Assembly (NCBI RefSeq): GCF_006716185.1
Contig: NZ_VFOP01000001.1
Coordinates: forward strand, 2,604,001 to 2,668,000
Direction of reading: 5' to 3'
DNA length: 64,000 nucleotides
From: Ornithinicoccus hortensis
GTDB lineage: Bacteria; Actinomycetota; Actinomycetes; Actinomycetales; Dermatophilaceae
Part shown: positions 52,460 through 61,846 of the stretch, piece by piece
How positions within the stretch are numbered: the stretch's first letter is position 1
Layout of the letters: the number at the start of each line of letters is the position of its first letter
Made by a program: the position numbers and the translations under genes
The notes under the pieces: model-generated
Database searches by the model: none
Seen by the model: only the letters and a program-made list of their open reading frames with translations
Told to the model about the DNA's origin: nothing

Positions 52460-53764
52460 GTGACCACCGTCCTTCCCCCCGCGTCCCAGCCCGTCACCAC
52501 CGACCACCCCGTCACCACAGACCAGCCGGTCGACCCGGCGGCACTGGTCGCCCGGCGCCGCCCGGGATACGCGTTGGAGGGCCCGTTCTACACCAGTCGG
52601 GAGTTCTTCGACCTGGACATCGACGCGATCTTCGCCAAGCACTGGATCTTCGTGGCCACCGAGCCCGAGATCCCCGAGCCGGGCGACTTCATCACCGTCG
52701 AGCTCGGTCGCTACTCGGTGATCCTGATCCGGGACGACGACGGCGGGGTGCAGGCCCTGCACAACGTGTGCCGGCACCGCGGGTCCCGGGTGCTGCTGGA
52801 CGCCAAGGGCTCGGTGGGCAACCTGGTCTGCAGCTACCACCAGTGGACCTACGCGGCGGACGGTCGGCTGCTCCACGCCGGCGACCAGCCGCCCACCTTC
52901 GACAAGGGATGCTTCGGCCTCAAGAAGGTCGCCGCCCGCACCCTCGGGGGCCTCATCTTCATCTGCCTCTCGCCCGCGCCGCCGCCGGACTTCGACGACG
53001 TCGCCGAACGGGTCGCGCCCTACCTGGCCCCGCACCGTCTCGCCGAGACCAAGGTCGCCGCCCAGGTCGACCTGGTGGAGGAGGGCAACTGGAAGCTGGT
53101 CATGGAGAACAACCGTGAGTGCTACCACTGCGAGGCCGGGCACCCGGAGCTGACCTGCACCTTCTTCCCGACCTACGGCTATGCGCTGGAGGAGATCCCG
53201 CCGCGGCTGATGCCCGCGCACGCGCGGTACCTCGCCGCCGAAGCCCACCTGGAACGGGCCTGCACCGAGCGCGGCATGCCGTTCGCGCCGATCGAGGAGC
53301 TGCAGGGACGGTCCACCGCGTTCCGGGTCCAGCGGGAGGCGCTGGACGGCGCCGGGGAGTCCTACACCAGGGACGGGCGCGCTGCCTCCCGCAAGCTGCT
53401 CGCCGACTTCGACACCCCACGGCTGGGACGGCTCAGCCTGCACTTCCAGCCCAACTCCTGGTTCCACTTCCTGGCCGACCACGTGGTCACCTTCACCGCG
53501 CTGCCGCTGGCACCGGACCGGACCCTGGTCCGCACCACCTGGCACGTGCACCGCGACGCGGTCGAGGGCGTCGACTACGACCCGGACATCCTCACGGACG
53601 TCTGGCGGATGACCAACGAGCAGGACGGCGCCTTCGTCGGACGCACCCAGGCAGGGGTGAGCAGCCCTGCCTTCGAGCCCGGTCCCTACTCGACCAACGA
53701 GTACCAGGTGGACGCCCTCGTCAGCTGGTACATCGAGCGACTCGAGGAGCACCTCGCACCATGA
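52460..53764 (+). CDS. Rieske oxygenase, glycine betaine/stachydrine demethylase type
   Basis: The 434-residue protein has a Rieske [2Fe-2S] site (Cys104-x-His106 and Cys124-x2-His127) and a mononuclear iron centre in ENNRECYHCEAGHPEL. The N-terminal YTSREFFDLDIDAIFAKHWIFV and the C-terminal FHFLADHVVTF are typical of GbcA/Stc2-like enzymes, which oxidatively remove one N-methyl group from glycine betaine or proline betaine and release formaldehyde. It starts at GTG 52460, 20 bases after the flavoprotein stop. Neighbours (reductase, DgcA-like enzyme, betaine importer) support the assignment; the exact betaine is uncertain. Confidence 0.88.
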   Translation: MTTVLPPASQPVTTDHPVTTDQPVDPAALVARRRPGYALEGPFYTSREFFDLDIDAIFAKHWIFVATEPEIPEPGDFITVELGRYSVILIRDDDGGVQALHNVCRHRGSRVLLDAKGSVGNLVCSYHQWTYAADGRLLHAGDQPPTFDKGCFGLKKVAARTLGGLIFICLSPAPPPDFDDVAERVAPYLAPHRLAETKVAAQVDLVEEGNWKLVMENNRECYHCEAGHPELTCTFFPTYGYALEEIPPRLMPAHARYLAAEAHLERACTERGMPFAPIEELQGRSTAFRVQREALDGAGESYTRDGRAASRKLLADFDTPRLGRLSLHFQPNSWFHFLADHVVTFTALPLAPDRTLVRTTWHVHRDAVEGVDYDPDILTDVWRMTNEQDGAFVGRTQAGVSSPAFEPGPYSTNEYQVDALVSWYIERLEEHLAP

Positions 53765-54873
53765 CGGACATGCTGACCAGGACCCCCGGCACCACCTCCC
53801 CCGAGTGGGTCGAGGAGTTTGCCGGCGTGCTGACCTGCACCGCGGTCACCGACATCACGCACGACGTCCGCAGCTTCAGTTTCGCCCTCCCCGGTGGGGC
53901 CGGGCTGCTGTTCCACCCGGGGCAGTACCTGACCCTCCAGCTGGACCTCGACGGTGGGACCGTCGAACGCTGTTACACGATCTCCTCCTCCCCCGCGCTG
54001 TCGGCGGGCCCGACGATCACGGTCAAGCGCGTGCCGGGCGGCCCGGTGTCGAACTGGCTGCACGACCACCTGCGGCCCGGCGACGTGCTCCGCGCGTCGG
54101 GCCCACTGGGCGTGTTCAGCACGGCCCACCACCCCAGTCGGCGCTACCTGTTGCTGTCCGCCGGCAGCGGGATCACCCCGCTGATGTCCATGGTCCGGGA
54201 CCTGCGGGACCGGGCGGACGGTGCGGACGTGGTCTTCGTGCACTGCGCACGGACTCCCGCGGACATCATCTTCCGCACGGAGCTGGCCGAGCTGGCCGCC
54301 TCGGGCGTCGCGGCCGTCCACATCCTGTGCGAGGAGGACTCGCCCACCGAGACCTGGGAGGGGCCGCGGGGTCGGCTGACCCTCCCGGCACTGTTCGGGG
54401 CGGCGCCGGATCTGTTGGAGCGGGAGGTCTTCAGCTGCGGCCCGCCGCCCTTCATGGCGGCGGTCCGCGAGCACCTCACCCTCGTCGCGGCCGACCCCGC
54501 CCGGTGCCACGAGGAGTCCTTTGTGCTGGGCACCGCCGGGGCCCCGCCGGCCCCCGGCGCGACACCCTCCGGGCCGGGCGATCCGTCCCTGGGCTCCGGG
54601 ACGGCACCCACGACATACACCGTGGAGTTCCTGCGCAGCGGACGGGTCCTGGAGTGCGACGAGCACACCACCGTGCTGTCCGCCGCGGCCGCGGCCGGCA
54701 TGTCCCTGCCCTCGTCCTGCACCGAGGGTCTGTGCGGCACCTGCAAGAGCACCCTGGTGTCCGGCGAGGTCGACATGCAGCACCAGGGCGGCATCCGGGC
54801 CCGGGAAGTCGCCCTGGGCAAGTTCCTGCCGTGCTGTTCCCGACCCCGCAGCGACCTGCAGGTCGACGCCTGA
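53761..54873 (+). CDS. Rieske oxygenase reductase (FAD/NAD plus [2Fe-2S] ferredoxin, GbcB-like)
   Basis: The 370-residue protein has a ferredoxin-NADP reductase-type FAD domain (FHPGQYLTL, RCYTISSSP), an NAD domain (LLLSAGSGITPLMSMVRDL) and a C-terminal plant-type [2Fe-2S] domain with CTEGLCGTC and a distal cysteine in LPCCSRP. It passes electrons from NAD(P)H to the Rieske oxygenase. Its ATG overlaps the oxygenase stop codon, consistent with a stoichiometric two-component enzyme. Confidence 0.92.
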   Translation: MTDMLTRTPGTTSPEWVEEFAGVLTCTAVTDITHDVRSFSFALPGGAGLLFHPGQYLTLQLDLDGGTVERCYTISSSPALSAGPTITVKRVPGGPVSNWLHDHLRPGDVLRASGPLGVFSTAHHPSRRYLLLSAGSGITPLMSMVRDLRDRADGADVVFVHCARTPADIIFRTELAELAASGVAAVHILCEEDSPTETWEGPRGRLTLPALFGAAPDLLEREVFSCGPPPFMAAVREHLTLVAADPARCHEESFVLGTAGAPPAPGATPSGPGDPSLGSGTAPTTYTVEFLRSGRVLECDEHTTVLSAAAAAGMSLPSSCTEGLCGTCKSTLVSGEVDMQHQGGIRAREVALGKFLPCCSRPRSDLQVDA

Positions 54874-54945
54874 GGCTACGGTTGGGCCTGTCGCCCACCC
54901 CCCGCCGGCCCGGCCCCCCGGTCCGGCCGACCGAAGGAGACTCGC

Positions 54946-56055
54946 GTGCAGATCCACGGAGCCGTCCTGGAGGAGATCGGCCGCGCCCGGCCGTTCTCCG
55001 CCACCGCGCCCATCACGGTCTCCGAGCTCGAGCTCGCCCCGCCGGGCGCGGGTGAGCTCCTGGTGCGGATGGAGGCGGCCGGGGTGTGCCACTCCGACCT
55101 GTCCGTCGTCGACGGCAACCGACCGCGGCCGGTGCCGATGCTGCTCGGGCACGAGGCCGCGGGCGTCGTGCAGGAGGTCGGGCCCGGCGGCTCCGACCTG
55201 AGTCCGGGGCAGCGGGTCATCATGACCTTCCTGCCGCGGTGCGGCGAGTGCGCCGGCTGCGGGACCGGTGGCCAGCTCCCGTGCGTGCCCGGCTCGGCCT
55301 CGAACAACGCCGGCGAGCTCCTGGCCGGGGGCCGGCGGCTCACCCGGGACGGCGCGCCGGTGCACCACCACCTGGGTGTGTCCGGCTTCGCCACCCACGC
55401 CGTCGTGGACCGACGGTCCGTGGTGCCGGTCGACGACGACGTCCCGCCGACGGTCGCGGCGCTGATGGGGTGCGCGGTCCTCACCGGGGGCGGTGCCCTG
55501 ATCAATGCCGCCCCTCCCCGACCCGGACAGACCGTGCTGGTCGTGGGGCTCGGCGGGGTCGGGATGGCCGCCGTCCTCACCGGGGTGGGCCTGGAGGGGG
55601 TCACCGTGATCGGGGTGGACGCCGTCCCCGACAAGCTGGACACGGCTCGCGCCCTCGGCGCCGCCGAGGCGCTGACGCCGCAGGAGGTGGTGGACCGCGG
55701 GATCAAGGGCGACGTGGTCGTGGAGGCCGTCGGCCACGCCCGCGCCTTTGAGTCGGCGGTGCGGGCGACCGCGCCGGGCGGGACCACCGTCACGGTGGGC
55801 CTCCCGGCTCCCGACGCGCTGGCGCAGATCTCCCCGCTCGGCCTGGTGGCCGAGGGGCGGACGGTGCGCGGCAGCTACCTCGGCTCGGCCGTGCCGGAGC
55901 GCGACCTCCCGGTCTTCGTCGACATGTGGCGCGCGGGTCGCCTGCCCGTCGAGAAGTTGGTGTCCGCCACCCTCGGCCTCGACCGGATCAACGAGGCGAT
56001 GGACCAGCTCGCCGACGGCCTGGCCATCCGTCAGGTCATCGAGTTCCCGGGCTGA
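54946..56055 (+). CDS. Zinc-dependent alcohol dehydrogenase of the betaine operon
   Basis: The 369-residue medium-chain dehydrogenase shows catalytic zinc motifs CHSD and GHEAAGVV, structural zinc cysteines in CGECAGCGTGGQLPC, and the Rossmann motif VLVVGLGGVGMAAVL. It follows the oxygenase reductase by 72 bases. Because each N-demethylation releases formaldehyde, a thiol-linked formaldehyde dehydrogenase role is attractive, and class III-like enzymes do share this fold, but the sequence does not prove it; oxidation of choline or another alcohol is an alternative. Start GTG 54946 has GAAGGAG ahead of it. Its last 20 bases overlap the end of the convergent AAA/TPR gene. Confidence 0.82.
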   Translation: MQIHGAVLEEIGRARPFSATAPITVSELELAPPGAGELLVRMEAAGVCHSDLSVVDGNRPRPVPMLLGHEAAGVVQEVGPGGSDLSPGQRVIMTFLPRCGECAGCGTGGQLPCVPGSASNNAGELLAGGRRLTRDGAPVHHHLGVSGFATHAVVDRRSVVPVDDDVPPTVAALMGCAVLTGGGALINAAPPRPGQTVLVVGLGGVGMAAVLTGVGLEGVTVIGVDAVPDKLDTARALGAAEALTPQEVVDRGIKGDVVVEAVGHARAFESAVRATAPGGTTVTVGLPAPDALAQISPLGLVAEGRTVRGSYLGSAVPERDLPVFVDMWRAGRLPVEKLVSATLGLDRINEAMDQLADGLAIRQVIEFPG

Positions 56056-59000
56056 CCTGCTCGCCCACGGGCGCCGGCGCTCCCTCGAGCAGTTCCCGGT
56101 GGGCCCGCACGTCCTCCAGGAAGGAGCGCCGGCGGTCGGCGTCCGTGAACCGGTCGGCCTGCTCCCGGAGCAACGTGCGACCCACGTCCAGGACGGCGGC
56201 CAGCCGCTCGTCCCCGATCATCCGTAGCACCCCGACGACCCGCGCGTAGACCTCCGGTAGGTCCAGGACACCCGGCAGGTCGCGCTCCAGGAGTTGCGGC
56301 ACGACCTCGTCCAGCTGCAGCCGGGCCTCCGGAACGTCCCCCGCCCGGGCGGCGACCGCCGCCAGCCCGGCCCTGGCCACGGGGTGGGCGACGGGCACAT
56401 CCAGGGTCAGGACGGCCGCATAGGACTCGCGGGCGGCCGACAGGTCCCGCTCCCCCTCGAGCTGGGCGTGTCCGAGCAACAGGAGTGCCTCCGCCTCGAC
56501 GCGGGGGTCTCCCAGCTCGACGCCCAGGTCGCGTGCCTGACCTGCCAGGTCGTCACAGCCCTCGGCATCTCCGTCGGCCAACCGGAGGGCGGCGAACTGC
56601 ATGGTGACCAACACCTCGACGTCCCGGTCACCGACCTCGGCGCCCAGCGCCAGCGCGCGGTCCAGGTAGTCCCGGGCGTGTGCGAACCGTCCGGTGGCAC
56701 GGGCCACCTCGCCCAGGTTGGCCAGCCGGAAGGCCTGGTCCTGCCGGTCCCCCACGGCCTCGTCGATCTCCAGACCCTCCTTCTCCGCCACCTCGGCCGC
56801 CGGGTAGTCGCCGAGGGTGCGGTGCAGCCCACCGAGCAGACCCACGGTGCGGGACACGGCATACGGCCCACCGACCTCGCGGTTCAGCACCAGGGCCTGC
56901 TCCAGGTGGTGGCGCGCCTCCACCAGCCGGAGCCGGGTGGACAGCAGCAGCCCCAGGTTCGCCTGGGTCCGGCCGGCCGCCCGGCGGGCACCGATCTGCT
57001 GCGCCAGGGCCAGGGCCTCCTCGAGCCGGGCCGTCGCATCGGTCAGGTCGTTGCTGCGCCAGCTGTTCACCCCCAGGTGCATCAGGCCCCCCACGACCCC
57101 GAAGGTGCGCCCGTCCTGCTGGTTGATCGCCAGCTCCTGCTCGAAGTGCCGACGTCCCTCGTCCCGGTGCCCGGTCAGGTCGGCGACCAGCCCGAGCCCG
57201 GCGTGTGAACGCGCCTCGAGTTCCCGGTCACCCACCAGACGGGCCAGCGTCATGCCGCGGTCGAAGGCCTCCCCTGCGGCCTCGTACGACTGGGCCGAGA
57301 CGAGCGCGTCCCCGAGCACGACCCGGGCTCGCGCCTCGCCCGGGGTGTCGCTGAGGACGAGGTAGGCGTCGGCGGCGGCCTCGGCGTGGCTCACCGCCCC
57401 CGGGTAGTCGCCGGTCCGTTCATCGTGCTCGGCACGGAGCAACCGGACCGCGGCCCGCGTCGTGGGATCGGTGGAACGGTCGACCAGCTCCTCCAGCGCC
57501 GTGATGTCCTGGTCCGCCGCCGCGTCGTCGGCAGCCACGGCGTTCACCCCGACCCGGGCCGTGAGCAGCCGGACCCGGTCGGCATCGTCCGGGGCCCACT
57601 CCAGCGCCTGGGCGTAGAGCCGGAGCGCGTCCTCCCGGGCGAAGGCGGCGGCCGCCCGGTCCCCCGCGAGCTCGGCATACCGCAGCGCCTTGTCCGGCAC
57701 CCCGGCCAGGTGGAAGTGGCGGGCCAACGCGGCCAGAACCTCCGGGTTGTCGGCGCCGTACAGCTCCTCCAGCGCCGCCCCCACGTCCTCGTGCAGGAAC
57801 CCCGCCTCGACCGGGTCCAGGTGCTGGAGCAGGTAGTGCTGCACCGTGACGTGGGAGAACCGGTAGCGGGAGAGCCGGCGGTTGCCCGAGCGCTCGATCC
57901 CGACGGCGGAGACCAGCCGGTGCCCCCTGTTCAGCGGCCCGCTAAGGTCGCGGACCAGGTCCCGGACCTCCACCCGGCAGGCCAGCGCCACCACCTCGGC
58001 GGTGAACTCCTCCCCCTCGACCGCGGCCACGGTCAGGGCCCGCTGCAGCTCCTCGGGCAGCCGGGCGAGCCGTTGGCCGATGACGCCCTCGACGCGGGCG
58101 GGCAGCTTCTCCCAGTCCAGTCCGGGTGCCGGGACCCACCCCTGGGCGTCCAGCCACCGGATGCCCCCGTGGTCCTGCAGGTGGTGCACCAGCTCCACGG
58201 TGAACAGCGGGTGGCCCCCGGTCCGGGAGTGCAGCGTGGCCCGGAAGTCCTCGTCGAGGTGGTTGGGCTCCTGGTCCAGGAAGGCGTCCACGAAGACCCT
58301 GCCGTCGTGTCCCTCGTCCAGGTCGACCGTGATGTCGCCGAACTGGCGCGCGAGCTCGGCGGCCACCTCGTCCAGCGGGTGTCGGTCCGGCCCCTGGCCG
58401 AGGGTCACCTCGCTGGTACGGTAGGTCCCCACCACGAGGAGTTTGCTGCCCTCCAGCCTCCGGCCGAGCCGGCCCAGCAGGGCGAGGGAGGCGGCGTCGG
58501 CCCACTGCAGGTCCTCCAGCACCACCAGCAGCGGCAGGTCCTGGCCGAGGCGGCAGAGCACCCGCACGTACTGCTCGAAGATCTGGTCCTGGTCGACCGC
58601 GCCGTTGACCTCGGGGTCGGCCATGTCCCGGGCGTGGGACGCGGTGTCGCGGAAGGCGGCCGGGTGGCCCGCCTGGAGCCCGGCCTGGTGCCGCGAGGCG
58701 GCCGACTTCTTGGCCATCAGGATGCCCACGTTGGCCAGCAACGCACCACCGGGGATGAACAGGCCCACCAACGAGGGGCCCAGCGCGGAGACCGTCTCCC
58801 GGCTGAGCGCGCGGACCCGGTGGGGTTGGGCGGTCCCCTCCGCCGGCGCCGGCTCCCCCGGGCCGCCCGGCACGTCGCCGGTCAGGCTCTGCAGCACCTC
58901 CCGGAACGGGAGGAAGGCGTCCCCGCGTCCGGACTGGGGGTCGCACCGCCCGACGGCCACGACCAGGTCCTCGTGGCCGGCCCGCGCCCTGGCGGCGAAC

Positions 59001-59146
59001 TCGTTCACCAGCGAGGTCTTGCCCGCACCGCTCTCCCCGCGCACGAAGAGGACCCGCCCGTCGCCGCCCAGCACCTGCTGGAAGGTCTCGTCCAGGCGGG
59101 TCAGCTCCGGGCCACGCGCGACCAGGTTGACGCGGACGGTGCCCAC
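56036..59146 (-). CDS. Large AAA-ATPase/TPR signalling protein without an output domain
   Basis: The 1036-residue protein has an N-terminal AAA_16-type ATPase (ARGPELTRLDETFQQ; Walker A GESGAGKTSLV at about 38-48; Walker B-type LLVVLEDLQWAD) and a C-terminal array of about ten TPR-like repeats (residues about 480-1000, units such as GEVARATGRFAHARDYLDRALALG). This is the layout of LuxR/LAL or adenylate-cyclase-linked regulators, but there is no C-terminal helix-turn-helix or cyclase domain. It may therefore act as a free scaffold or through a partner protein. A hydrophobic stretch around 125-145 (LVGLFIPGGALLANVGILM) is unusual within the ATPase part. No partner is recognisable nearby. Confidence 0.78.
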   Translation of the reverse strand: MGTVRVNLVARGPELTRLDETFQQVLGGDGRVLFVRGESGAGKTSLVNEFAARARAGHEDLVVAVGRCDPQSGRGDAFLPFREVLQSLTGDVPGGPGEPAPAEGTAQPHRVRALSRETVSALGPSLVGLFIPGGALLANVGILMAKKSAASRHQAGLQAGHPAAFRDTASHARDMADPEVNGAVDQDQIFEQYVRVLCRLGQDLPLLVVLEDLQWADAASLALLGRLGRRLEGSKLLVVGTYRTSEVTLGQGPDRHPLDEVAAELARQFGDITVDLDEGHDGRVFVDAFLDQEPNHLDEDFRATLHSRTGGHPLFTVELVHHLQDHGGIRWLDAQGWVPAPGLDWEKLPARVEGVIGQRLARLPEELQRALTVAAVEGEEFTAEVVALACRVEVRDLVRDLSGPLNRGHRLVSAVGIERSGNRRLSRYRFSHVTVQHYLLQHLDPVEAGFLHEDVGAALEELYGADNPEVLAALARHFHLAGVPDKALRYAELAGDRAAAAFAREDALRLYAQALEWAPDDADRVRLLTARVGVNAVAADDAAADQDITALEELVDRSTDPTTRAAVRLLRAEHDERTGDYPGAVSHAEAAADAYLVLSDTPGEARARVVLGDALVSAQSYEAAGEAFDRGMTLARLVGDRELEARSHAGLGLVADLTGHRDEGRRHFEQELAINQQDGRTFGVVGGLMHLGVNSWRSNDLTDATARLEEALALAQQIGARRAAGRTQANLGLLLSTRLRLVEARHHLEQALVLNREVGGPYAVSRTVGLLGGLHRTLGDYPAAEVAEKEGLEIDEAVGDRQDQAFRLANLGEVARATGRFAHARDYLDRALALGAEVGDRDVEVLVTMQFAALRLADGDAEGCDDLAGQARDLGVELGDPRVEAEALLLLGHAQLEGERDLSAARESYAAVLTLDVPVAHPVARAGLAAVAARAGDVPEARLQLDEVVPQLLERDLPGVLDLPEVYARVVGVLRMIGDERLAAVLDVGRTLLREQADRFTDADRRRSFLEDVRAHRELLEGAPAPVGEQVSPGTR

Positions 59147-59214
59147 GATCAGATGGTAGGGACGCCGGGGGGACGTGGGAAGAGGCCGATCCCCACGGCG
59201 CGTAGGGTGCCGCC

Positions 59215-59574
59215 ATGGCCGACGACGTGACCCTGCTGCACAACCCCCGGTGCTCCACCTCCCGCTCCGCCCTGGAGACCCTGACCGACGCGGGTGTCCC
59301 GACCGAGGTGGTCCGCTACTTGAGTACCCCGCTGGACGAGGAGCAGCTGCGCGAGCTGGCCGCCAAGCTGGAGGACCCGGTCACCGACCTGGTCCGCAGG
59401 GACGCGGCGTTCGCCGCGCTCGGACTCACCGACGAGGACGTCGCCACGGTCGACCAGGTGGTCACCGTGCTGGCGGAGCACCCGAAGCTGATGCAGCGCC
59501 CGGTGCTGGTGCGTGGCGACCGGGCCATCATCGGTCGGCCCAAGGACCGGGTGGCCACGTTCCTTGCCGACTGA
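59215..59574 (+). CDS. arsC: ArsC-family arsenate reductase (glutaredoxin type)
   Basis: The 119-residue protein has the ArsC signature LLHNPRCSTSRSALETL with the catalytic cysteine, and RPVLVRGDRAIIGRPKDRV near the C-terminus, which holds the arginine that binds the oxyanion. It would reduce arsenate to arsenite with glutaredoxin- or mycoredoxin-type thiols, though YffB/Spx-like relatives lack this activity. No arsenite exporter is adjacent. It is divergent from the AAA/TPR gene and convergent with the XRE gene. Confidence 0.85.
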   Translation: MADDVTLLHNPRCSTSRSALETLTDAGVPTEVVRYLSTPLDEEQLRELAAKLEDPVTDLVRRDAAFAALGLTDEDVATVDQVVTVLAEHPKLMQRPVLVRGDRAIIGRPKDRVATFLAD

Positions 59575-59595
59575 CCGGCCCCGGAGCCGGACGGT

Positions 59596-59961
59596 TCAGC
59601 CGGTCGCGGCCCGTTGCACGCGGGTGGTGGTGACCATCGCGACATACACCTCGGTCAGCGCCCGACGCTGAGCCGCCGTCAGGTTGGGGTCGGCCTTGAT
59701 CAGGTCCCGCATGGCCTCCTCGGAGTCCGTGTCGTCCTCGGTGCGCTCGTCGACCAGGTCGGAGACCGGAACCCCCAGGTGCTCGGCGATGTTGCGCAGC
59801 ACCTGCTCGCTGGGGGCGCGGAGGCCGTTCTCGATCTGGGACAGGTAGGGACCGGAGATCCCGACCATCGAGGCGAACTGGCGCATCGGCACGGCCGCCA
59901 ACTCGCGCTGGCGGCGGATCAGCTCCCCCATGCTCATCGGGAACGGGTCGGCGTCGCTCAT
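59596..59961 (-). CDS. XRE-family helix-turn-helix regulator next to phaC
   Basis: The 121-residue protein has an HTH_3 domain (about 10-65: MGELIRRQRELAAVPMRQFASMVGISGPYLSQIENGLRAPSEQVLRNIAEHLGV in pieces) and a short C-terminal helical region. It is divergent from the phaC gene with 65 bases between them, so it likely controls PHA synthesis. The repeated GTTAGC/GCTAAC sites upstream of the phasin-like gene could be its targets, but no copy is apparent in the phaC-xre gap. Confidence 0.85.
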   Translation of the reverse strand: MSDADPFPMSMGELIRRQRELAAVPMRQFASMVGISGPYLSQIENGLRAPSEQVLRNIAEHLGVPVSDLVDERTEDDTDSEEAMRDLIKADPNLTAAQRRALTEVYVAMVTTTRVQRAATG

Positions 59962-60026
59962 CCTGCCATGCTACCCAGCGGGTCCTGGCGCTACGCTCGG
60001 GGCGAGCCGAGACGGAGGTTGTTCCT

Positions 60027-61763
60027 GTGACTACTGCCGAGACGACGGGGATCCCCCAGACATCGCTCGTGCCCACACTCGCCACGGTGACCGGGGCAGT
60101 CCGCACGACCCAGGCCAAGCTGGACCCGCTCGGGCTGGTCCCCGCCGCCGGCACCGTGCTCTCCCGGGCCGCCGGCAACCCCGTCGGCCTCGTCGGTGCC
60201 GCGACGCGCCTGGCGACCGGTCTGGCGCTGACCCCGGTCGCTGCCGCGGCCCGTTCACTGGGTCTGCCCGCCCACCCCGCGGTCGAGCCGGACCCCCGGG
60301 ACCGGCGGTTCTCCGACCCCACCTGGGAGGGCAACCCCGCCTTCTTCGCCCTCCAACAGCTGTATGCCGTGGCCTGCCGCTACGCCGACGACGTGCTGGC
60401 CGCCGGGAACCGGGGGGACGACCTGGCCGACCAGAAGGCCCACTTCGCGGCGCGGCTGGTCACCGAGGCCCTGGCACCGACCAACTTCCCGCTGACCAAT
60501 CCCGAGGTGCTGGTCCGGGGGCTGCAGACCGGTGGCCTGAGCTACCTGCAGGGGTTGCGGCTCGCCCTGGAGGACCTGCGGGAGCGCGGCGGGGTCCCCG
60601 AGCAGGTGGACGCCTCCGGGTTCGAGCTGGGCCGGGACCTGGCGGCGACCGAGGGCAAGGTGATCTTCCGCAACGACCTGATCGAGCTGATCCAGTACGC
60701 CCCGCAGACCGACCAGGTTCACGAGGTCCCGATCCTGTGCAGCCCGCCGTGGATCAACAAGTACTACGTGATGGACCTGGCGCCTACCCGGAGCTTCGTG
60801 GAGTGGGCGATCCAGCACCAGCGCACGGTCTTCATGATCAGCTACCGCAACCCGGACGAGTCGATGCGCGACCTGACCATGGACGACTACCTCAAGCAGG
60901 GCGTGCTGGCCCCGCTCGACGTGGTCACTGCCGTCACCGGGAGCGAGAAGGTCGACCTGGTCGGCGTCTGCCTCGGCGGGGCCCTGGCGACGATGGCCGC
61001 CGCCCACCTGGCGGCGCGGGGCGATGAGCGGATCGGGTCGATCACCACGATGAACACCCTGCTCGACTACTCCGACCCCGGGGAGCTGGGCTGCATGGTC
61101 GACGCCGACACCTTGGAGCGGCTGACCGTGCGGATGGCCGAGACGGGCTTCCTGGCCTCGGAGGACATGGCCATGGCGTTCAACCTGTTGCGCCCGCGCG
61201 ACCTGATCTTCCGCTACGTCCCGAGCCGCTGGTTCAAGGGCGAGCAGGCGCCAGCCTTCGACATCCTGGCCTGGAACTCCGACGCCACCCGGATGCCGGC
61301 AGCGATGCACGGCACCTACCTGCGGGACCTGTACGGCGACAACCTGCTGGCCAAGGGCGAGTACGCGCTCGGCGGCATCACGCTGGACCTGTCCACGGTG
61401 ACTGCGGACGCCTACGTCGTGGGCGCGGTCAACGACCACATCGTGCCGTGGCTCTCCTCCCACGCGGCCACCCGGCTGCTCGGGGGGCAGGTGCGCTACG
61501 TGCTCTCCTCCGGCGGTCACATCGCCGGCATCGTCAACCCGCCGAGCCCGAAGGCCTGGTACGAGGCGATCCCGCTCGGGACCGACACCCCTACCGACGG
61601 GGACCTGTGGCGCGAGGCCGCGACACGGCATACCGAGTCGTGGTGGGAGGACTGGGCGCGCTGGTCGACCGAGCGGGCCGGCGCCCTGACCAGGCCTCCC
61701 CGCATGGGCAGCCGGAAGTACCGCCCGCTGGGTGACGCCCCCGGCGACTACGTCCGGGGTTGA
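60027..61763 (+). CDS. phaC: Poly(3-hydroxyalkanoate) synthase
   Basis: The 578-residue protein is a class I-type PHA synthase. It has the lipase-like box GVCLGG with catalytic Cys315, the general base region NDHIVPW (Asp470) and SSGGHIAGIVNPP (His498), and the PhaC_N domain with NPEVLVRGLQTGGLSYLQGL. It polymerises (R)-3-hydroxyacyl-CoA on the granule surface. The GTG start at 60027 follows GGAGGTTG. The gene lies upstream of the phasin-like and PhaC-like hydrolase genes and next to a regulator, forming a small PHA locus; no phaA/phaB genes are visible here. Confidence 0.93.
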   Translation: MTTAETTGIPQTSLVPTLATVTGAVRTTQAKLDPLGLVPAAGTVLSRAAGNPVGLVGAATRLATGLALTPVAAAARSLGLPAHPAVEPDPRDRRFSDPTWEGNPAFFALQQLYAVACRYADDVLAAGNRGDDLADQKAHFAARLVTEALAPTNFPLTNPEVLVRGLQTGGLSYLQGLRLALEDLRERGGVPEQVDASGFELGRDLAATEGKVIFRNDLIELIQYAPQTDQVHEVPILCSPPWINKYYVMDLAPTRSFVEWAIQHQRTVFMISYRNPDESMRDLTMDDYLKQGVLAPLDVVTAVTGSEKVDLVGVCLGGALATMAAAHLAARGDERIGSITTMNTLLDYSDPGELGCMVDADTLERLTVRMAETGFLASEDMAMAFNLLRPRDLIFRYVPSRWFKGEQAPAFDILAWNSDATRMPAAMHGTYLRDLYGDNLLAKGEYALGGITLDLSTVTADAYVVGAVNDHIVPWLSSHAATRLLGGQVRYVLSSGGHIAGIVNPPSPKAWYEAIPLGTDTPTDGDLWREAATRHTESWWEDWARWSTERAGALTRPPRMGSRKYRPLGDAPGDYVRG

Positions 61764-61767
61764 CGAT

Positions 61768-61803
61768 TTGCACCGTTAGCACGAGGCTGCTAACATTGCT
61801 AAC
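61768..61803 (+). promoter_or_regulatory. Promoter with three GTTAGC/GCTAAC half-sites before the phasin gene
   Basis: TTGCAC (61768-61773), 17 bases, and TAACAT (61791-61796) form a promoter. GTTAGC at 61775-61780 and GCTAAC at 61789-61794 make an inverted repeat with an eight-base spacer across the promoter core, and a second GCTAAC follows at 61798-61803. A repressor bound here would block transcription, as PHA-responsive repressors do for phasin genes. Confidence 0.72.
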
Positions 61804-61846
61804 ACAGTCGCACACAGACTGCCCCCGAGACGAAAGGAGGCCTCCC

